From Clostridia bacterium (GTDB taxonomy: Bacteria > Bacillota > Clostridia > Lachnospirales > Anaerotignaceae), in NCBI GenBank assembly GCA_910575055.1, contig CAJTDC010000003.1:148788-212787 (forward strand): a stretch of DNA of 64,000 nucleotides, written 5' to 3'. Shown here piece by piece: positions 26,305 through 34,077 of this stretch. Under the pieces are notes generated by a model. It made no database searches, was not told the DNA's origin, and worked only from the letters and a program-made list of their open reading frames with translations. A program made the translations under genes and the position numbers. The first letter of the stretch is position 1, and each line of letters opens with the position of its first letter.

Positions 26305-26407
26305 TAAAAATACCTTCTTTCTCTTGTGATAAAAACCTATTGAAATGTTATTATTTATGTAGTATAATACATCACAAAAAAACAAGAAAAGAAAGGAATT
26401 TTGACGA

Positions 26408-26950
26408 ATGAAAACAAAAAAAGCAATATTATCAAAAATTATAGTTATATCTATTGCTGTTTTGTGTATTTTTTATGCTGTTTATACACAAGAAGATAGG
26501 AAAGAGATGAAAATGATAAGAAATTATACGAAGGAATTTTTTAATGAAATTTTAAACACGTCAGAAGCTCTAGAGAAAAGAGATATAGATAAATTACTAG
26601 GCGTATATTATAGTAAATTTACAGGAACAGAAAAAGAATTTGTCCCTAGAGCTGTTTTAAGTAGTTTAAAAATAAAAAATTATACTTTGAGCAAAGTAGA
26701 AAAATTAACAGACGGATTATATAGAATTTTTACTCATTTAGATTCAGATAGCTTAAAAGATTATGAAAAAGATGGTTATACATATATTGCATTAATAAAT
26801 AATCAATGGCGTATTATAATTGGAGTATATAATATACCAGAAGAATATAAAAAGGAAGTAGAAGAAAAAGGAATTATATTGGAAGACCCTAAACCAGATG
26901 ACGGCACAATCATATTAGACTGGGATGATTATGGTGTAACTTGGGAATAA
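26408..26950 (+). CDS. Membrane-anchored or secreted protein of unknown function
   Basis: A 180-residue protein with an N-terminal hydrophobic segment (about residues 9-26, 'AILSKIIVISIAVLCIFYAV') preceded by lysines, then an extracytoplasmic domain with mixed charge. The pattern 'YTKEFFNEILNTSEALEKRDIDKLLGVYYSKF' is reminiscent of NTF2-like extracytoplasmic domains, but that is a weak impression. The C-terminal tail is acidic ('DPKPDDGTIILDWDDYG'). AAAGGAA precedes the ATG at about 12 bases. No function can be given. Confidence 0.65.
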   Translation: MKTKKAILSKIIVISIAVLCIFYAVYTQEDRKEMKMIRNYTKEFFNEILNTSEALEKRDIDKLLGVYYSKFTGTEKEFVPRAVLSSLKIKNYTLSKVEKLTDGLYRIFTHLDSDSLKDYEKDGYTYIALINNQWRIIIGVYNIPEEYKKEVEEKGIILEDPKPDDGTIILDWDDYGVTWE

Positions 26951-27091
26951 AATTGCTATAGAAGCTATATAAAAAGGATTGGTAGTATAGTATAGCTAAT
27001 ATAATTTGTTTTTGTAGTTTTTTAGTGGTGTTTGAAAACTGTTATAATCATTAGAAGAATAGATAATAAATATTTAAAAAGTTGTAATAAA

Positions 27092-27121
27092 AAAAGTGTG
27101 GGGTAAGTACTCCACACTTTT
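27092..27121 (+). terminator. Terminator, copy 2 of the repeated hairpin
   Basis: AAAAGTGTGGGG (27092-27103) / CTCCACACTTTT (27110-27121), 12 bp with one G-U pair and loop TAAGTA. It shares the arm AAAGTGTGGGG with the hairpin at 25694. It lies 140 bases after the gene ending at 26950 and 35 bases before the next start. Confidence 0.8.
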
Positions 27122-27155
27122 ATAAATTTTAGTTATAATAAATAGGGAGAATGAT

Positions 27156-27578
27156 ATGGAGCGAAAATATTGTAAAAATTTTATAAAAAATATTATATTT
27201 GTTGTAATGATTAGCTGTATATTAAATGTAGTTATATGGATTGCTTTTCATGGTATTCCTATTATGGGTATTCCTAATATAGAAGAAGTAGAAAGTATTA
27301 CAATAAAATATAATAATGAACAACAAAAAGAAATTATAAAAAAGGAAGAAATAGAATTATTGGTAAAATCTAGTAATATTTTAAATTATAAAATTTTAGG
27401 AAAAAAAGAGGGGCAACCTGTTATTTCTATGATTTACCATTTAAAAAATGGTAAAGATGTAATGATTGAAGCAAATTATACTACAGTGTGGTGGAAAGGA
27501 AAATCGTATGAAATAAAAGAAAAAGATATGTTTATAAATATTATAACAGTATTATTTTTTGATTTAGAAAAAAAGTAA
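27156..27578 (+). CDS. Small membrane-anchored protein of unknown function
   Basis: A 140-residue protein with one N-terminal transmembrane segment (about 11-31, 'IIFVVMISCILNVVIWIAFHG'). A small alpha/beta extracytoplasmic domain follows ('PNIEEVESITIKY...EEIELLVKSSNILNYKI...VISMIYHLKNGKDVMIEANY...WWKGKSYEI'). The 'I-P-N-x-E-x-V-x-S-I-x-I' opening recalls small Firmicute lipoprotein-like domains near DUF5301, but I cannot confirm this. Ribosome binding site AGGGAGAATG. It lies in the same run of orphan membrane genes as 27665 and 28548. Confidence 0.65.
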   Translation: MERKYCKNFIKNIIFVVMISCILNVVIWIAFHGIPIMGIPNIEEVESITIKYNNEQQKEIIKKEEIELLVKSSNILNYKILGKKEGQPVISMIYHLKNGKDVMIEANYTTVWWKGKSYEIKEKDMFINIITVLFFDLEKK

Positions 27579-27664
27579 TGTTTTCTTAATGAATTATTCG
27601 TGATATATTATATTTAAAATAATATTGATAATGTGGCTACGTAAGTATAAAAGGGGTCGATAGA

Positions 27665-28495
27665 ATGGCATGGCTGGGGTTATTTGCCCTTATCGTTTTT
27701 TATTGGTGTTTTTTTACAGCTATAGTAATAGGAAGAAGAAGTTGGATTTGGCTCAGTGTGCTTTGTGTGCCTATATTAATTATGGCTGTTGGATATAAAG
27801 AAGGTATGCAAATTAATGGTTTAATTGTAACATTGTGTGTATTTATGTTTTTAGTTTGCAGAAATAGTTTAAAAGATATATTATTATGGAACCAGAAAAG
27901 AAGAAAATATCATTGGATATTTTTGGGAATATTGTGGCTGATGTGCTTTTTATTTTTATTTTATTGTATAATAGAATTACAAATAAAAGGATATTTATAT
28001 GATTTTCAAGGTTGGAATATGGAAAAAAGAAATTCTTTTCGTATTACTATTACAACATTGCCACTTGTATGGATTTCTTATTATTATGGAGAAATGTTTT
28101 ATAATAGTGTAGATAGATTGTGGAGAAGAAAAAGTGAATTAATACTAATTGCTTGCAACTTTTTTGTAGCAAATAGTAGAGGTGGAGATACAGGAATTGA
28201 TAAAGGATATTTTTTAGATGGTGTAAATAATGGTATTAATTATCATTTTCGTATGACAAAAGGAACTTATTATATGCTTCAGAAAGAAAAATCATTGCGT
28301 TTGCAAGTACAAAAAGGGCTTCTAGGAGGATTGTATGTTTCAGAAAATCCTTGTCCTAATAATATGAAAAGAACATTAAAACGTGATAGAAAAAATGCAA
28401 AAATTGGTATTGTACTATTTTTTTTGATATTGATATTTGGAATATTTTTGTTCTTTTTTCCTCAAACATTTCGAATATTATATTTTTGGAAATAA
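27665..28495 (+). CDS. Multi-pass membrane protein of unknown function
   Basis: A 276-residue protein with about five hydrophobic spans: roughly 5-22, 28-43, 52-66, 81-101 and a C-terminal one at 249-270. A cytosolic or lumenal middle part contains 'ELILIACNFFVANSRGGDTGIDKGYF' and 'FRMTKGTYYMLQKEKSLR'. I recognise no transporter or enzyme motif. The ATG at 27665 follows AAAGGGGTCGATAG. The protein is aromatic-rich (many Trp and Tyr). Other parts of this neighbourhood are also unrecognised, which suggests accessory DNA. Confidence 0.65.
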   Translation: MAWLGLFALIVFYWCFFTAIVIGRRSWIWLSVLCVPILIMAVGYKEGMQINGLIVTLCVFMFLVCRNSLKDILLWNQKRRKYHWIFLGILWLMCFLFLFYCIIELQIKGYLYDFQGWNMEKRNSFRITITTLPLVWISYYYGEMFYNSVDRLWRRKSELILIACNFFVANSRGGDTGIDKGYFLDGVNNGINYHFRMTKGTYYMLQKEKSLRLQVQKGLLGGLYVSENPCPNNMKRTLKRDRKNAKIGIVLFFLILIFGIFLFFFPQTFRILYFWK

Positions 28496-28547
28496 AAAAG
28501 GAGTATGTTATTGATAAAAAAGTAAATGCTATATTTGAGGTGATATT

Positions 28548-28727
28548 ATGTTAAAATGTTTGAAGAACTTTGACACATTACCTGCACAAATGAAAAAACA
28601 GATTATAGATAATAGCAAGGATATGAATGTTTTTTATACTTTGCCTTTAGAACAAAGACAACAAGTACTAGACCGTATTGCTTCCTTAAATACAGAAGCA
28701 GAAATTAGAGCATATTTAAAAAAGTAA
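28548..28727 (+). CDS. Small 59-residue soluble protein
   Basis: ATG 28548 opens a 59-codon ORF ending TAA 28725-28727, with GAGGTG (28537-28542) as ribosome binding site. The protein begins 'MLKCLKNFDTLPAQMKKQII' and ends '...TEAEIRAYLKK'; it is helical and amphipathic with no membrane segment. 'LPLEQRQQVLDRIASLNTEAE' looks like a folded helical-hairpin segment, not random sequence. The codon use resembles neighbouring genes and a good terminator follows, so I consider it real. No function is known to me. Confidence 0.68.
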   Translation: MLKCLKNFDTLPAQMKKQIIDNSKDMNVFYTLPLEQRQQVLDRIASLNTEAEIRAYLKK

Positions 28728-28736
28728 TATTTATGA

Positions 28737-28768
28737 AAAAAGTGTATTTCTATTGAAATACACTTTTT
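28737..28768. terminator. Bidirectional terminator between the 59-aa gene and GNAT gene
   Basis: A perfect 14-bp stem AAAAAGTGTATTTC (28737-28750) / GAAATACACTTTTT (28755-28768), 4-nt loop, overlapping the last codons of the convergent GNAT gene by two bases. Confidence 0.87.
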
Positions 28769-29141
28769 ATATTGTTATTATATAAGATTGTAAACTTTTT
28801 AAACAACCATTTTTTTTATAAAATTCTTCTGCTTCAGGTTTTGCACCAAAATAAAGTATAGTTGGAGTATTACATTTAGCAAGATGAAGAAGTTTAGTAC
28901 CAATTCCTTGCCTTTGATATTGTGGAAGAACAAGTAATTCTGTAATAGTTCCAAAAAAATAACCATCTGAGAGAATTCGTAAACAAGCTACAAGTGTTTT
29001 GTCATCATAGGCAGTTATGTTTAAAGTTTTAGATAATGCAAGTTGTGTTTTATCTATATCATAATCTCCAGACCATATAGTATTAACAAATGAAATAAAT
29101 ACTGAAGCATTAAGTTCTTTATCATTAATTTTATATTCCAT
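28767..29141 (-). CDS. GNAT-family N-acetyltransferase
   Basis: A 124-residue acetyltransferase of the GNAT fold. The acetyl-CoA pyrophosphate-binding motif is 'VLPQYQRQGIGTKLL' (Q/R-x-x-G-x-G/A), preceded by strand 4 'FGTITELLVLP' and followed by 'YFGAKPEAEEFYKKNGC', the common GNAT ending. The substrate (small amine, antibiotic or protein) cannot be deduced. ATG 29141 with AGGAGAT upstream on the minus strand. It is a single gene, convergent with the 59-residue ORF. Confidence 0.87.
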   Translation of the reverse strand: MEYKINDKELNASVFISFVNTIWSGDYDIDKTQLALSKTLNITAYDDKTLVACLRILSDGYFFGTITELLVLPQYQRQGIGTKLLHLAKCNTPTILYFGAKPEAEEFYKKNGCLKSLQSYIITI

Positions 29142-29248
29142 TATTTTTATCTCCTATAAAATTCAAATTATTAATAAAATTTTAGTATAAAAATTTAACT
29201 ATGTCAATATGATGCCAACAGTTTAAAAGTAACTTATAAAGTATATTC

Positions 29249-29277
29249 TTGCATAGTATTTGCCTTTGAGATATAAT
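29249..29277 (+). promoter_or_regulatory. ychF promoter
   Basis: TTGCAT (29249-29254), 17-base spacer, TATAAT (29272-29277), 51 bases ahead of the ychF ATG. Confidence 0.7.
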
Positions 29278-29327
29278 AACGATAATGTGCAGCAGAAAAG
29301 AGTATAAATGAAGAGAGGAAGAAGAAT

Positions 29328-30425
29328 ATGAAATTAGGTATTGTAGGTCTTCCAAATGTTGGAAAGAGCACACTTTTTAATTCTATGACATTGGGAAAAG
29401 CAGAAGCAGCAAATTATCCTTTTTGTACCATTGACCCTAATGTTGGTATTGTTGCAGTACCAGATGAAAGACTGATAAAATTAACAGAAATGTATCATTC
29501 TGAAAAAACAACACCAGCAGTAATTGAATTTGTAGATATTGCAGGACTTGTAAAAGGTGCAAGTAAGGGAGAAGGATTAGGTAATAAATTTTTATCTCAT
29601 ATTAGAGAAGTAGATGCGATTGTTCATGTAGTGCGTTGTTTTGAAGATAGTAATGTTGTGCACGTAGATGGTAGTGTAGACCCCATCAGGGATATTGAAA
29701 CAATCAATTTAGAATTAATATTTTCTGATTTAGAAATATTAGAAAGACGTATTTCAAAAACAGTAAAAGCAGCAAAATCAGATAAATCATTACAAAAAGA
29801 ATTAGAAATACTTCAAAAGCTAAAAACAGCATTAGAGGAAGGAAAATGTGCCAGAGCAGTAGAATTTGAGGCACCAGAAGATATTGCATTTGTAGAAAGT
29901 TTAACACTTTTAACACAAAAACCTGTGCTGTATGCAGCAAATGTGTCTGAAGAAGATTTAGCAGATAATGGTGCAGGAAATCAATATGTAAATAGAGTGC
30001 GTATATTTGCAGATAGTGAAAATTCAGAAGTATTTGTACTTTGTGCTAAAATTGAAGAAGAAATTTCTGATTTAGACGAAGCAGATAAAAAAGAATTTTT
30101 AGCGGATATGGGAGTAGAAACAAGTGGCTTAGATAGATTAATTTCAGCAAGCTATAAATTGTTGGGATTGATAAGTTATTTGACAGCAGGAGTAACAGAA
30201 AGTCGTGCATGGACAATTAAAAAGGGTACAAAAGCACCAGGAGCAGCAGGAAAAATACACAGTGATTTTGAAAGAGGATTTATAAGAGCAGAAGTAGTAA
30301 GTTATGAGGATTTAATAAATATTGGTTCTTATAATGGTGCAAAAGAACAGGGATTAGTACGTTCAGAAGGAAAAGAATATGTTGTAAAAGATGGAGATGT
30401 GATATTATTCCGTTTTAATGTATGA
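29328..30425 (+). CDS. ychF: Ribosome-associated ATPase YchF (OLA1 family)
   Basis: A 365-residue member of the universally conserved Obg-like P-loop family. G1 is 'GLPNVGKST' (6-14), G3 is 'DIAGLVKGASKGEGLGN', and the G4 position reads 'NVSE' (N-x-x-E) in place of NKxD, the known reason these proteins prefer ATP over GTP. A C-terminal TGS domain carries '...GAAGKIHSDFERGFIRAEVV'. Members bind ribosomes and affect stress responses. A good promoter lies upstream. The gene is 18 bases ahead of a phosphoesterase gene and may be co-transcribed with it. Confidence 0.96.
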   Translation: MKLGIVGLPNVGKSTLFNSMTLGKAEAANYPFCTIDPNVGIVAVPDERLIKLTEMYHSEKTTPAVIEFVDIAGLVKGASKGEGLGNKFLSHIREVDAIVHVVRCFEDSNVVHVDGSVDPIRDIETINLELIFSDLEILERRISKTVKAAKSDKSLQKELEILQKLKTALEEGKCARAVEFEAPEDIAFVESLTLLTQKPVLYAANVSEEDLADNGAGNQYVNRVRIFADSENSEVFVLCAKIEEEISDLDEADKKEFLADMGVETSGLDRLISASYKLLGLISYLTAGVTESRAWTIKKGTKAPGAAGKIHSDFERGFIRAEVVSYEDLINIGSYNGAKEQGLVRSEGKEYVVKDGDVILFRFNV

Positions 30426-30443
30426 TATAGGAGGAACATTATT

Positions 30444-30971
30444 TTGTTATATTTTACATCAGACTTGCATTTTTATCACGAAAATATTATTAAACATACA
30501 AACAGACACTATGCTAATGCAGAAAAAATGAATAATGATTTAATAAAGAAATGGAATGAAAAAGTAAATGCGTGTGATGAGGTATATATATTGGGTGATT
30601 TTACAATGAAGGGTGCAAAATTAGCTACAGAAATATTATGTCAACTAAAAGGAAAGAAGCACTTGATAAGAGGAAATCACGATGGATTTGTAGACAGTTC
30701 TGAATTTGATAAATCATTGTTTACTTCTATACAATATTATGCAGAAATAGTTTATTCTAATGTAGAATTTGTATTATTTCATTATCCTATATTGGAATGG
30801 AAAGGAATGTTTAAAGGTAGTATTTCACTTCATGGACATCAGCATAATAATGAATATTATAATTATAATAATTTAGAAAATAAAATTCGTAGATATGATG
30901 TAGGTGTTGACGCAAATTATATGACACCTGTGAGTGCAGAATATATTATTTCTTTTTTTCATACGATTTGA
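30444..30971 (+). CDS. Calcineurin-like metallophosphoesterase
   Basis: A 175-residue metallophosphoesterase with all family motifs: 'SDLHFYHENII' (D-x-H), 'VYILGDFTMKG' (GD), 'LIRGNHDGF' (GNHD), 'VLFHYPILEW' (H) and 'SLHGHQHNN' (GHxH). The short, two-metal form resembles small phage and bacterial phosphoesterases whose substrates vary. Translation starts at TTG 30444 after AGGAGGAAC. It follows ychF closely. The substrate cannot be predicted. Confidence 0.9.
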   Translation: MLYFTSDLHFYHENIIKHTNRHYANAEKMNNDLIKKWNEKVNACDEVYILGDFTMKGAKLATEILCQLKGKKHLIRGNHDGFVDSSEFDKSLFTSIQYYAEIVYSNVEFVLFHYPILEWKGMFKGSISLHGHQHNNEYYNYNNLENKIRRYDVGVDANYMTPVSAEYIISFFHTI

Positions 30972-31095
30972 TGAAACAGCAAAAAAGAAATAAAAAAAAG
31001 AAGGATTTTTGATTTTTATATAGAATATATAACATAAAAGGAAGAATGAAAAATAACCGATGCTTTTCGGGTCATCATAGAAGGGAGCTGTTTTT

Positions 31096-31638
31096 ATGCG
31101 TTATAATTTTATAGGAAAAAATATAGAAGTAGGGGAAAAAACAAAGGAAAAAGTTAGTGCAAAATTAGCTAGAATTGATAAATTTTTCCCAGAAGAAACT
31201 GTAGCCACAGTGACATTAAGTAGTGAAAAATTGGGCACAAATATTGAAGTAACAATCCCTTATCACAAAAGAATGATTCGTGCAGAAGTAAGAGATGCTG
31301 ATATGATGGCAGCAGTAGATGAAGCGATTGATATTTTGGAAAATCAAGTAGTTCGTTATAAAAAACGTCTGAGAACAAAAGTTCGTCAAAGTGCTGAAGC
31401 TTATAGAGCAGAATATGAGTCACTGTATATTGCAGAGGAAGAATTAGATGAAGAACCATTGTATAAAATCGAAAGAATTAAACACTTTGAAGTAAAACCT
31501 ATGGACGCAGAAGAAGCTGTTATGGAAATGGAATTGATTGGTCATAGTTTCTTTGTATTTAGAGATGCGGAAACAGAAAACATTAATGTAGTATATAAAA
31601 GAAAAAATGGTTCTTATGGTTTGATTGACCCTGAATAA
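31096..31638 (+). CDS. hpf: Ribosome hibernation promoting factor, long form
   Basis: Long HPF joins two 70S ribosomes into inactive 100S dimers in stationary phase. The 180-residue protein has the N-terminal HPF/RaiA domain (1-95, 'MRYNFIGKNIEVGEKTKEKV', '...EVTIPYHKRMIRAEV'), a charged linker, and the C-terminal dimerisation domain (about 120-180, 'IERIKHFEVKPMDAEEAVMEM...FFVFRDAETENINVVYKRK...GLIDPE'). GAAGGGAG is the ribosome binding site. It stands alone between the phosphoesterase gene and a strong terminator. Confidence 0.96.
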   Translation: MRYNFIGKNIEVGEKTKEKVSAKLARIDKFFPEETVATVTLSSEKLGTNIEVTIPYHKRMIRAEVRDADMMAAVDEAIDILENQVVRYKKRLRTKVRQSAEAYRAEYESLYIAEEELDEEPLYKIERIKHFEVKPMDAEEAVMEMELIGHSFFVFRDAETENINVVYKRKNGSYGLIDPE

Positions 31639-31647
31639 AAAGTATAT

Positions 31648-31680
31648 AAAAGCGAGTGGAATATTCCACTCGCTTTTGAT
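31648..31680. terminator. Bidirectional terminator between hpf and the AraC gene
   Basis: A perfect 13-bp stem, AAAAGCGAGTGGA (31648-31660) / TCCACTCGCTTTT (31665-31677), ATAT loop. Confidence 0.92.
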
Positions 31681-31692
31681 ATGTGGTTATGT

Positions 31693-32613
31693 TTAAACTG
31701 TGTTTTTTAAAGATAAACTTTTGCGATATTGTAGGGGAGTGATACCCATATATTCACGAAATACTTTGCTAAAATAACTAGAACTGTTAAATCCTGTAGA
31801 AAGAGCAATTTCTGTAACAGAAAGAGCAGTATTTTGTAAAAGAGATAAAGCAGTAGAAATACGATATTTTGTAATGTATGTCATAGGTGTTGTGTGCAAT
31901 ATTTTTTCAAAACAACGAAAACATTCTCTTTGACTGATATTTGCAGAAGAAGAAAGTAATTCAAGTGAAATAGCTTTGTTGTATTGTGTGTGAATATATT
32001 CTAATAATTGTTTTGTGCGTTGATATTCTATTGTGTTGTGAGAACTAGAAGATTGTAAAGCGGTTTGACAATTTTCAACGATTTCATAACAAATATAAGA
32101 AAGTTGTTCTCTTATAGCAAATAAAAAAGCAGAAGGTTCTTCTGTAAAAAGAGAACAAGCCTTTTTAAAATGTTCAATACAGTTTTTCTGCCAATCTGTT
32201 TCAGAACAAAATACAATGTAATGCAAATTGTGACAACAAAGCAAAGGAGAAATATAACGCTCCATATATATACTTTTGGTGTTTCCGCTTACTAATTCTG
32301 CATCAAATACAATAGTAATTGCAGTACAATTTTGTTCTGAAGCCTTTTTCATAAAATGTAGTACATTAGTATTGATAAAAAGAAGCTGCCCTTTTTGTAA
32401 TGTAAATGTAGTTTCGCCTAAATCTACAAAAAGACTTCCTTCTGTTACAAGTATAAGTTCTAAATCTTTATGCCAATGCCAAGGAATTTCAGGGTGGATA
32501 TAATATTGAAAATCAGTGGTGTAAACAGTACAAGGAAAAAGAGGTTCTATATGAGAATAAAGTTGTTTTTGGTTTTGGTCTGTAATGACATTACAATGGT
32601 CTATTGCTTTCAT
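31693..32613 (-). CDS. AraC-family transcriptional regulator with N-terminal cupin
   Basis: A 306-residue regulator. An N-terminal cupin-like sensing domain ('HPEIPWHWHKDLELILVTEG', 'GQLLFINTNVLHFM') is followed by two AraC helix-turn-helix motifs at the C-terminus ('LELLSSSANISQRECFRCFEK' and 'SVTEIALSTGFNSSSYFSKVF', with 'YRISTALSLLQ' between). The His-rich cupin suggests sugar or metal-dependent ligand binding, as in Bacillus/clostridial sugar regulators. The upstream region toward 32737 contains three phased direct repeats, likely its own sites. The start has AAGGAG upstream on the minus strand. Confidence 0.9.
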   Translation of the reverse strand: MKAIDHCNVITDQNQKQLYSHIEPLFPCTVYTTDFQYYIHPEIPWHWHKDLELILVTEGSLFVDLGETTFTLQKGQLLFINTNVLHFMKKASEQNCTAITIVFDAELVSGNTKSIYMERYISPLLCCHNLHYIVFCSETDWQKNCIEHFKKACSLFTEEPSAFLFAIREQLSYICYEIVENCQTALQSSSSHNTIEYQRTKQLLEYIHTQYNKAISLELLSSSANISQRECFRCFEKILHTTPMTYITKYRISTALSLLQNTALSVTEIALSTGFNSSSYFSKVFREYMGITPLQYRKSLSLKNTV

Positions 32614-32624
32614 AAAAAAACTCC

Positions 32625-32691
32625 TTTGGCAGTATTATATTATTTTTTGACAGTATTATAAAAGAATATATCAATTATTGGCGGTATAATA
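32625..32691. promoter_or_regulatory. Three direct repeats, probable AraC-family operators
   Basis: TTTGGCAGTATTATA (32625-32639), TTTGACAGTATTATA (32646-32660) and ATTGGCGGTATAATA (32677-32691). Start-to-start distances are 21 and 31 bases, about two and three helical turns, so all face the same side of DNA. AraC-type proteins bind such direct repeats. The middle repeat ends at the expected -35 position for the TATAAT at 32685-32690. Confidence 0.55.
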
Positions 32692-32736
32692 ATAACAGAA
32701 AAAGAGAAATAGTACAATAATAAGGGGAGAAAAATT

Positions 32737-32997
32737 ATGGTAACAATATATAATATTCAAGATTTAGAATTATTTTTTGATAGTATTAATGACTTTGAAA
32801 ATCCAGTAACAATACAAACAAAAAAGGGGCAATATAGCCAAGATTTAAGAAATAATACAACATTGCAAGAAGTGCTGATTTCTGTAGCAGGAGAAAAAGG
32901 ATTAGAGCAGATTTGTTTAAATGTAGAAGGAAATAAAGATTTAGATAAAATTGTGACATTTTTGTTGTCAATGAATAAACAGGGGCGTTACTCTTAA
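32737..32997 (+). CDS. Small protein of unknown function, divergent from the AraC gene
   Basis: An 86-residue soluble protein, 'MVTIYNIQDLELFFDSINDF...', mixed alpha/beta with no signal or membrane segment. I do not recognise it. AAGGGGAG precedes the ATG by eight bases. A TATAAT at 32685-32690 lies about 45 bases upstream, placed next to the phased repeats between it and the AraC gene, so it is probably under control of that regulator. It ends before a terminator-like hairpin at 33041. Confidence 0.68.
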   Translation: MVTIYNIQDLELFFDSINDFENPVTIQTKKGQYSQDLRNNTTLQEVLISVAGEKGLEQICLNVEGNKDLDKIVTFLLSMNKQGRYS

Positions 32998-33040
32998 AGT
33001 AAAATTGTCGTAGTATAATATTATAAGAGGCGTAACAAAA

Positions 33041-33072
33041 TTAAGGCTGCCAAATTTATTTGACAGCCTTAA
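33041..33072 (-). terminator. Terminator for the macrodomain gene
   Basis: TTAAGGCTG (33041-33049) / CAGCCTTAA (33064-33072), with inner CAAAT/ATTTG pairing and one mismatch. On the minus strand it is followed by TTTTG; on the plus strand there is no T run. Confidence 0.68.
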
Positions 33073-33079
33073 AGTATTG

Positions 33080-33598
33080 TTATTTTTTATAATTTTTAAG
33101 TGCTTTTTCATAAGTACGAAATGTAATTTCGTCAAAACAAACCATTTGTACTTTTTCAATGTCATTGTTATTTTCTAAAAATGTCATAATTTCTTTTACA
33201 GCAATGTCAGCTGCTTGTTCCACAGGATAACGATAAACGCCAGTACTGATAGATGGAAAAGAAATTGAAGTAATATCATATTCTTGAGCCAATTTTAAGC
33301 TATTGCGGTAACAATTTGCTAAAAGTTCAGCTTCTCCTTTGTTGCCACCACGCCAAATAGGACCAGGTGTATGTATTACATATTCTGCACGTAATTTATA
33401 ACCAGAAGTAATTTTTGCCTCACCTGTAGGACAACCACCTAATGTTTCACATTCTAAAAGCAACTCTTTTCCAGCAGCTCTATGAATAGCACCATCTACA
33501 CCACCACCACCTAAAAGAGATGTATTAGCTGCGTTTACAATCGCCTGTGTTTTTACTCGCACAATATCCCCTTTTATGACAAAAAAACGTTCTGCCAT
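33080..33598 (-). CDS. Macrodomain protein (O-acetyl-ADP-ribose deacetylase type)
   Basis: A 172-residue single macrodomain of the MacroD/YmdB class, which hydrolyses O-acetyl-ADP-ribose and removes ADP-ribose from some proteins. Motifs: 'GDIVRVKTQAIVNAANTSLL', 'GGGGVDGAIHRAAG', 'CPTGEAKITSGYKL', 'YVIHTPGPIWRGG' and 'SISFPSISTGVYRYPVEQAA'. The catalytic Asn-Asp/Gly-rich loop appears intact. AAAGGAGGG lies upstream of the ATG at 33598. No ADP-ribosyltransferase or sirtuin gene is adjacent. Confidence 0.93.
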   Translation of the reverse strand: MAERFFVIKGDIVRVKTQAIVNAANTSLLGGGGVDGAIHRAAGKELLLECETLGGCPTGEAKITSGYKLRAEYVIHTPGPIWRGGNKGEAELLANCYRNSLKLAQEYDITSISFPSISTGVYRYPVEQAADIAVKEIMTFLENNNDIEKVQMVCFDEITFRTYEKALKNYKK

Positions 33599-33960
33599 GA
33601 CATATCCCTCCTTTATTTTTTATTTTATCCCTTTTTCTGTTTTTCGTAAAGTAAATTTTTAGAAAAACAATTTTTTCCAAAAAAAGTGAACATATATTAC
33701 AAGACATTTTTGTTATAATATATAAAATAATAGAAAAAGTAAATATATTTGATATATGGCATTTCATTATATATGTTGTAGAATTGTATCAATATTAAAA
33801 ATGGATAATTCTTTCCTAATTTGTACAATAATATATTGAATAGAAATATAAAATTATAGTAAAACTGAATACAATTTTAAAACGTGCACGATTATAAACT
33901 ATATTTTTTATGTAAAATATACAATACAATGTTTTGTTTTTGTTCAAAATATAAATTTAC
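33599..33960. other. AT-rich divergent gap upstream of the ABC importer
   Basis: The gap between the divergent macrodomain and ABC-importer genes runs to 34077. In this first part I see no ORF with a credible start and no T-box core. An 8-bp palindrome, CGTGCACG, occurs near 33892. The two dyads and promoter beyond it are listed separately. Confidence 0.4.
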
Positions 33961-34006
33961 TTTAAAGCGTAACGCTTTAAATTGCTAAATTAAAGTTTGA
34001 CTTTAA
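33961..34006. promoter_or_regulatory. Two related dyads over the ABC importer promoter
   Basis: Dyad 1: TTTAAAGCG (33961-33969), three bases, CGCTTTAAA (33973-33981). Dyad 2: TTAAAGT (33990-33996), three bases, ACTTTAA (34000-34006). Both share the half-site TTAAAG. Dyad 2 overlaps the -35 box, which suggests repression. Confidence 0.5.
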
Positions 34007-34025
34007 AATAAAGGAGTAATAAAAT
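33997..34025 (+). promoter_or_regulatory. Promoter of the ABC importer
   Basis: TTGACT (33997-34002), 17-base spacer, TAAAAT (34020-34025), 53 bases before the substrate-binding protein's ATG. Confidence 0.65.
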
Positions 34026-34077
34026 AATAACATCATTAATACATAAATGATTAAAAAGTGTTTGAGGGAGGAAAATC

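Noticed and set aside
29182..29373. Minus-strand ORF across the ychF start
   Set aside because: It overlaps the ychF coding region and its promoter, and its product has no coherent features.
33599..34077. T-box riboswitch ahead of the TrpX-like importer
   Set aside because: No AGGGTGGAACCGCG-like core and no terminator before the start codon; the dyads are a better explanation.
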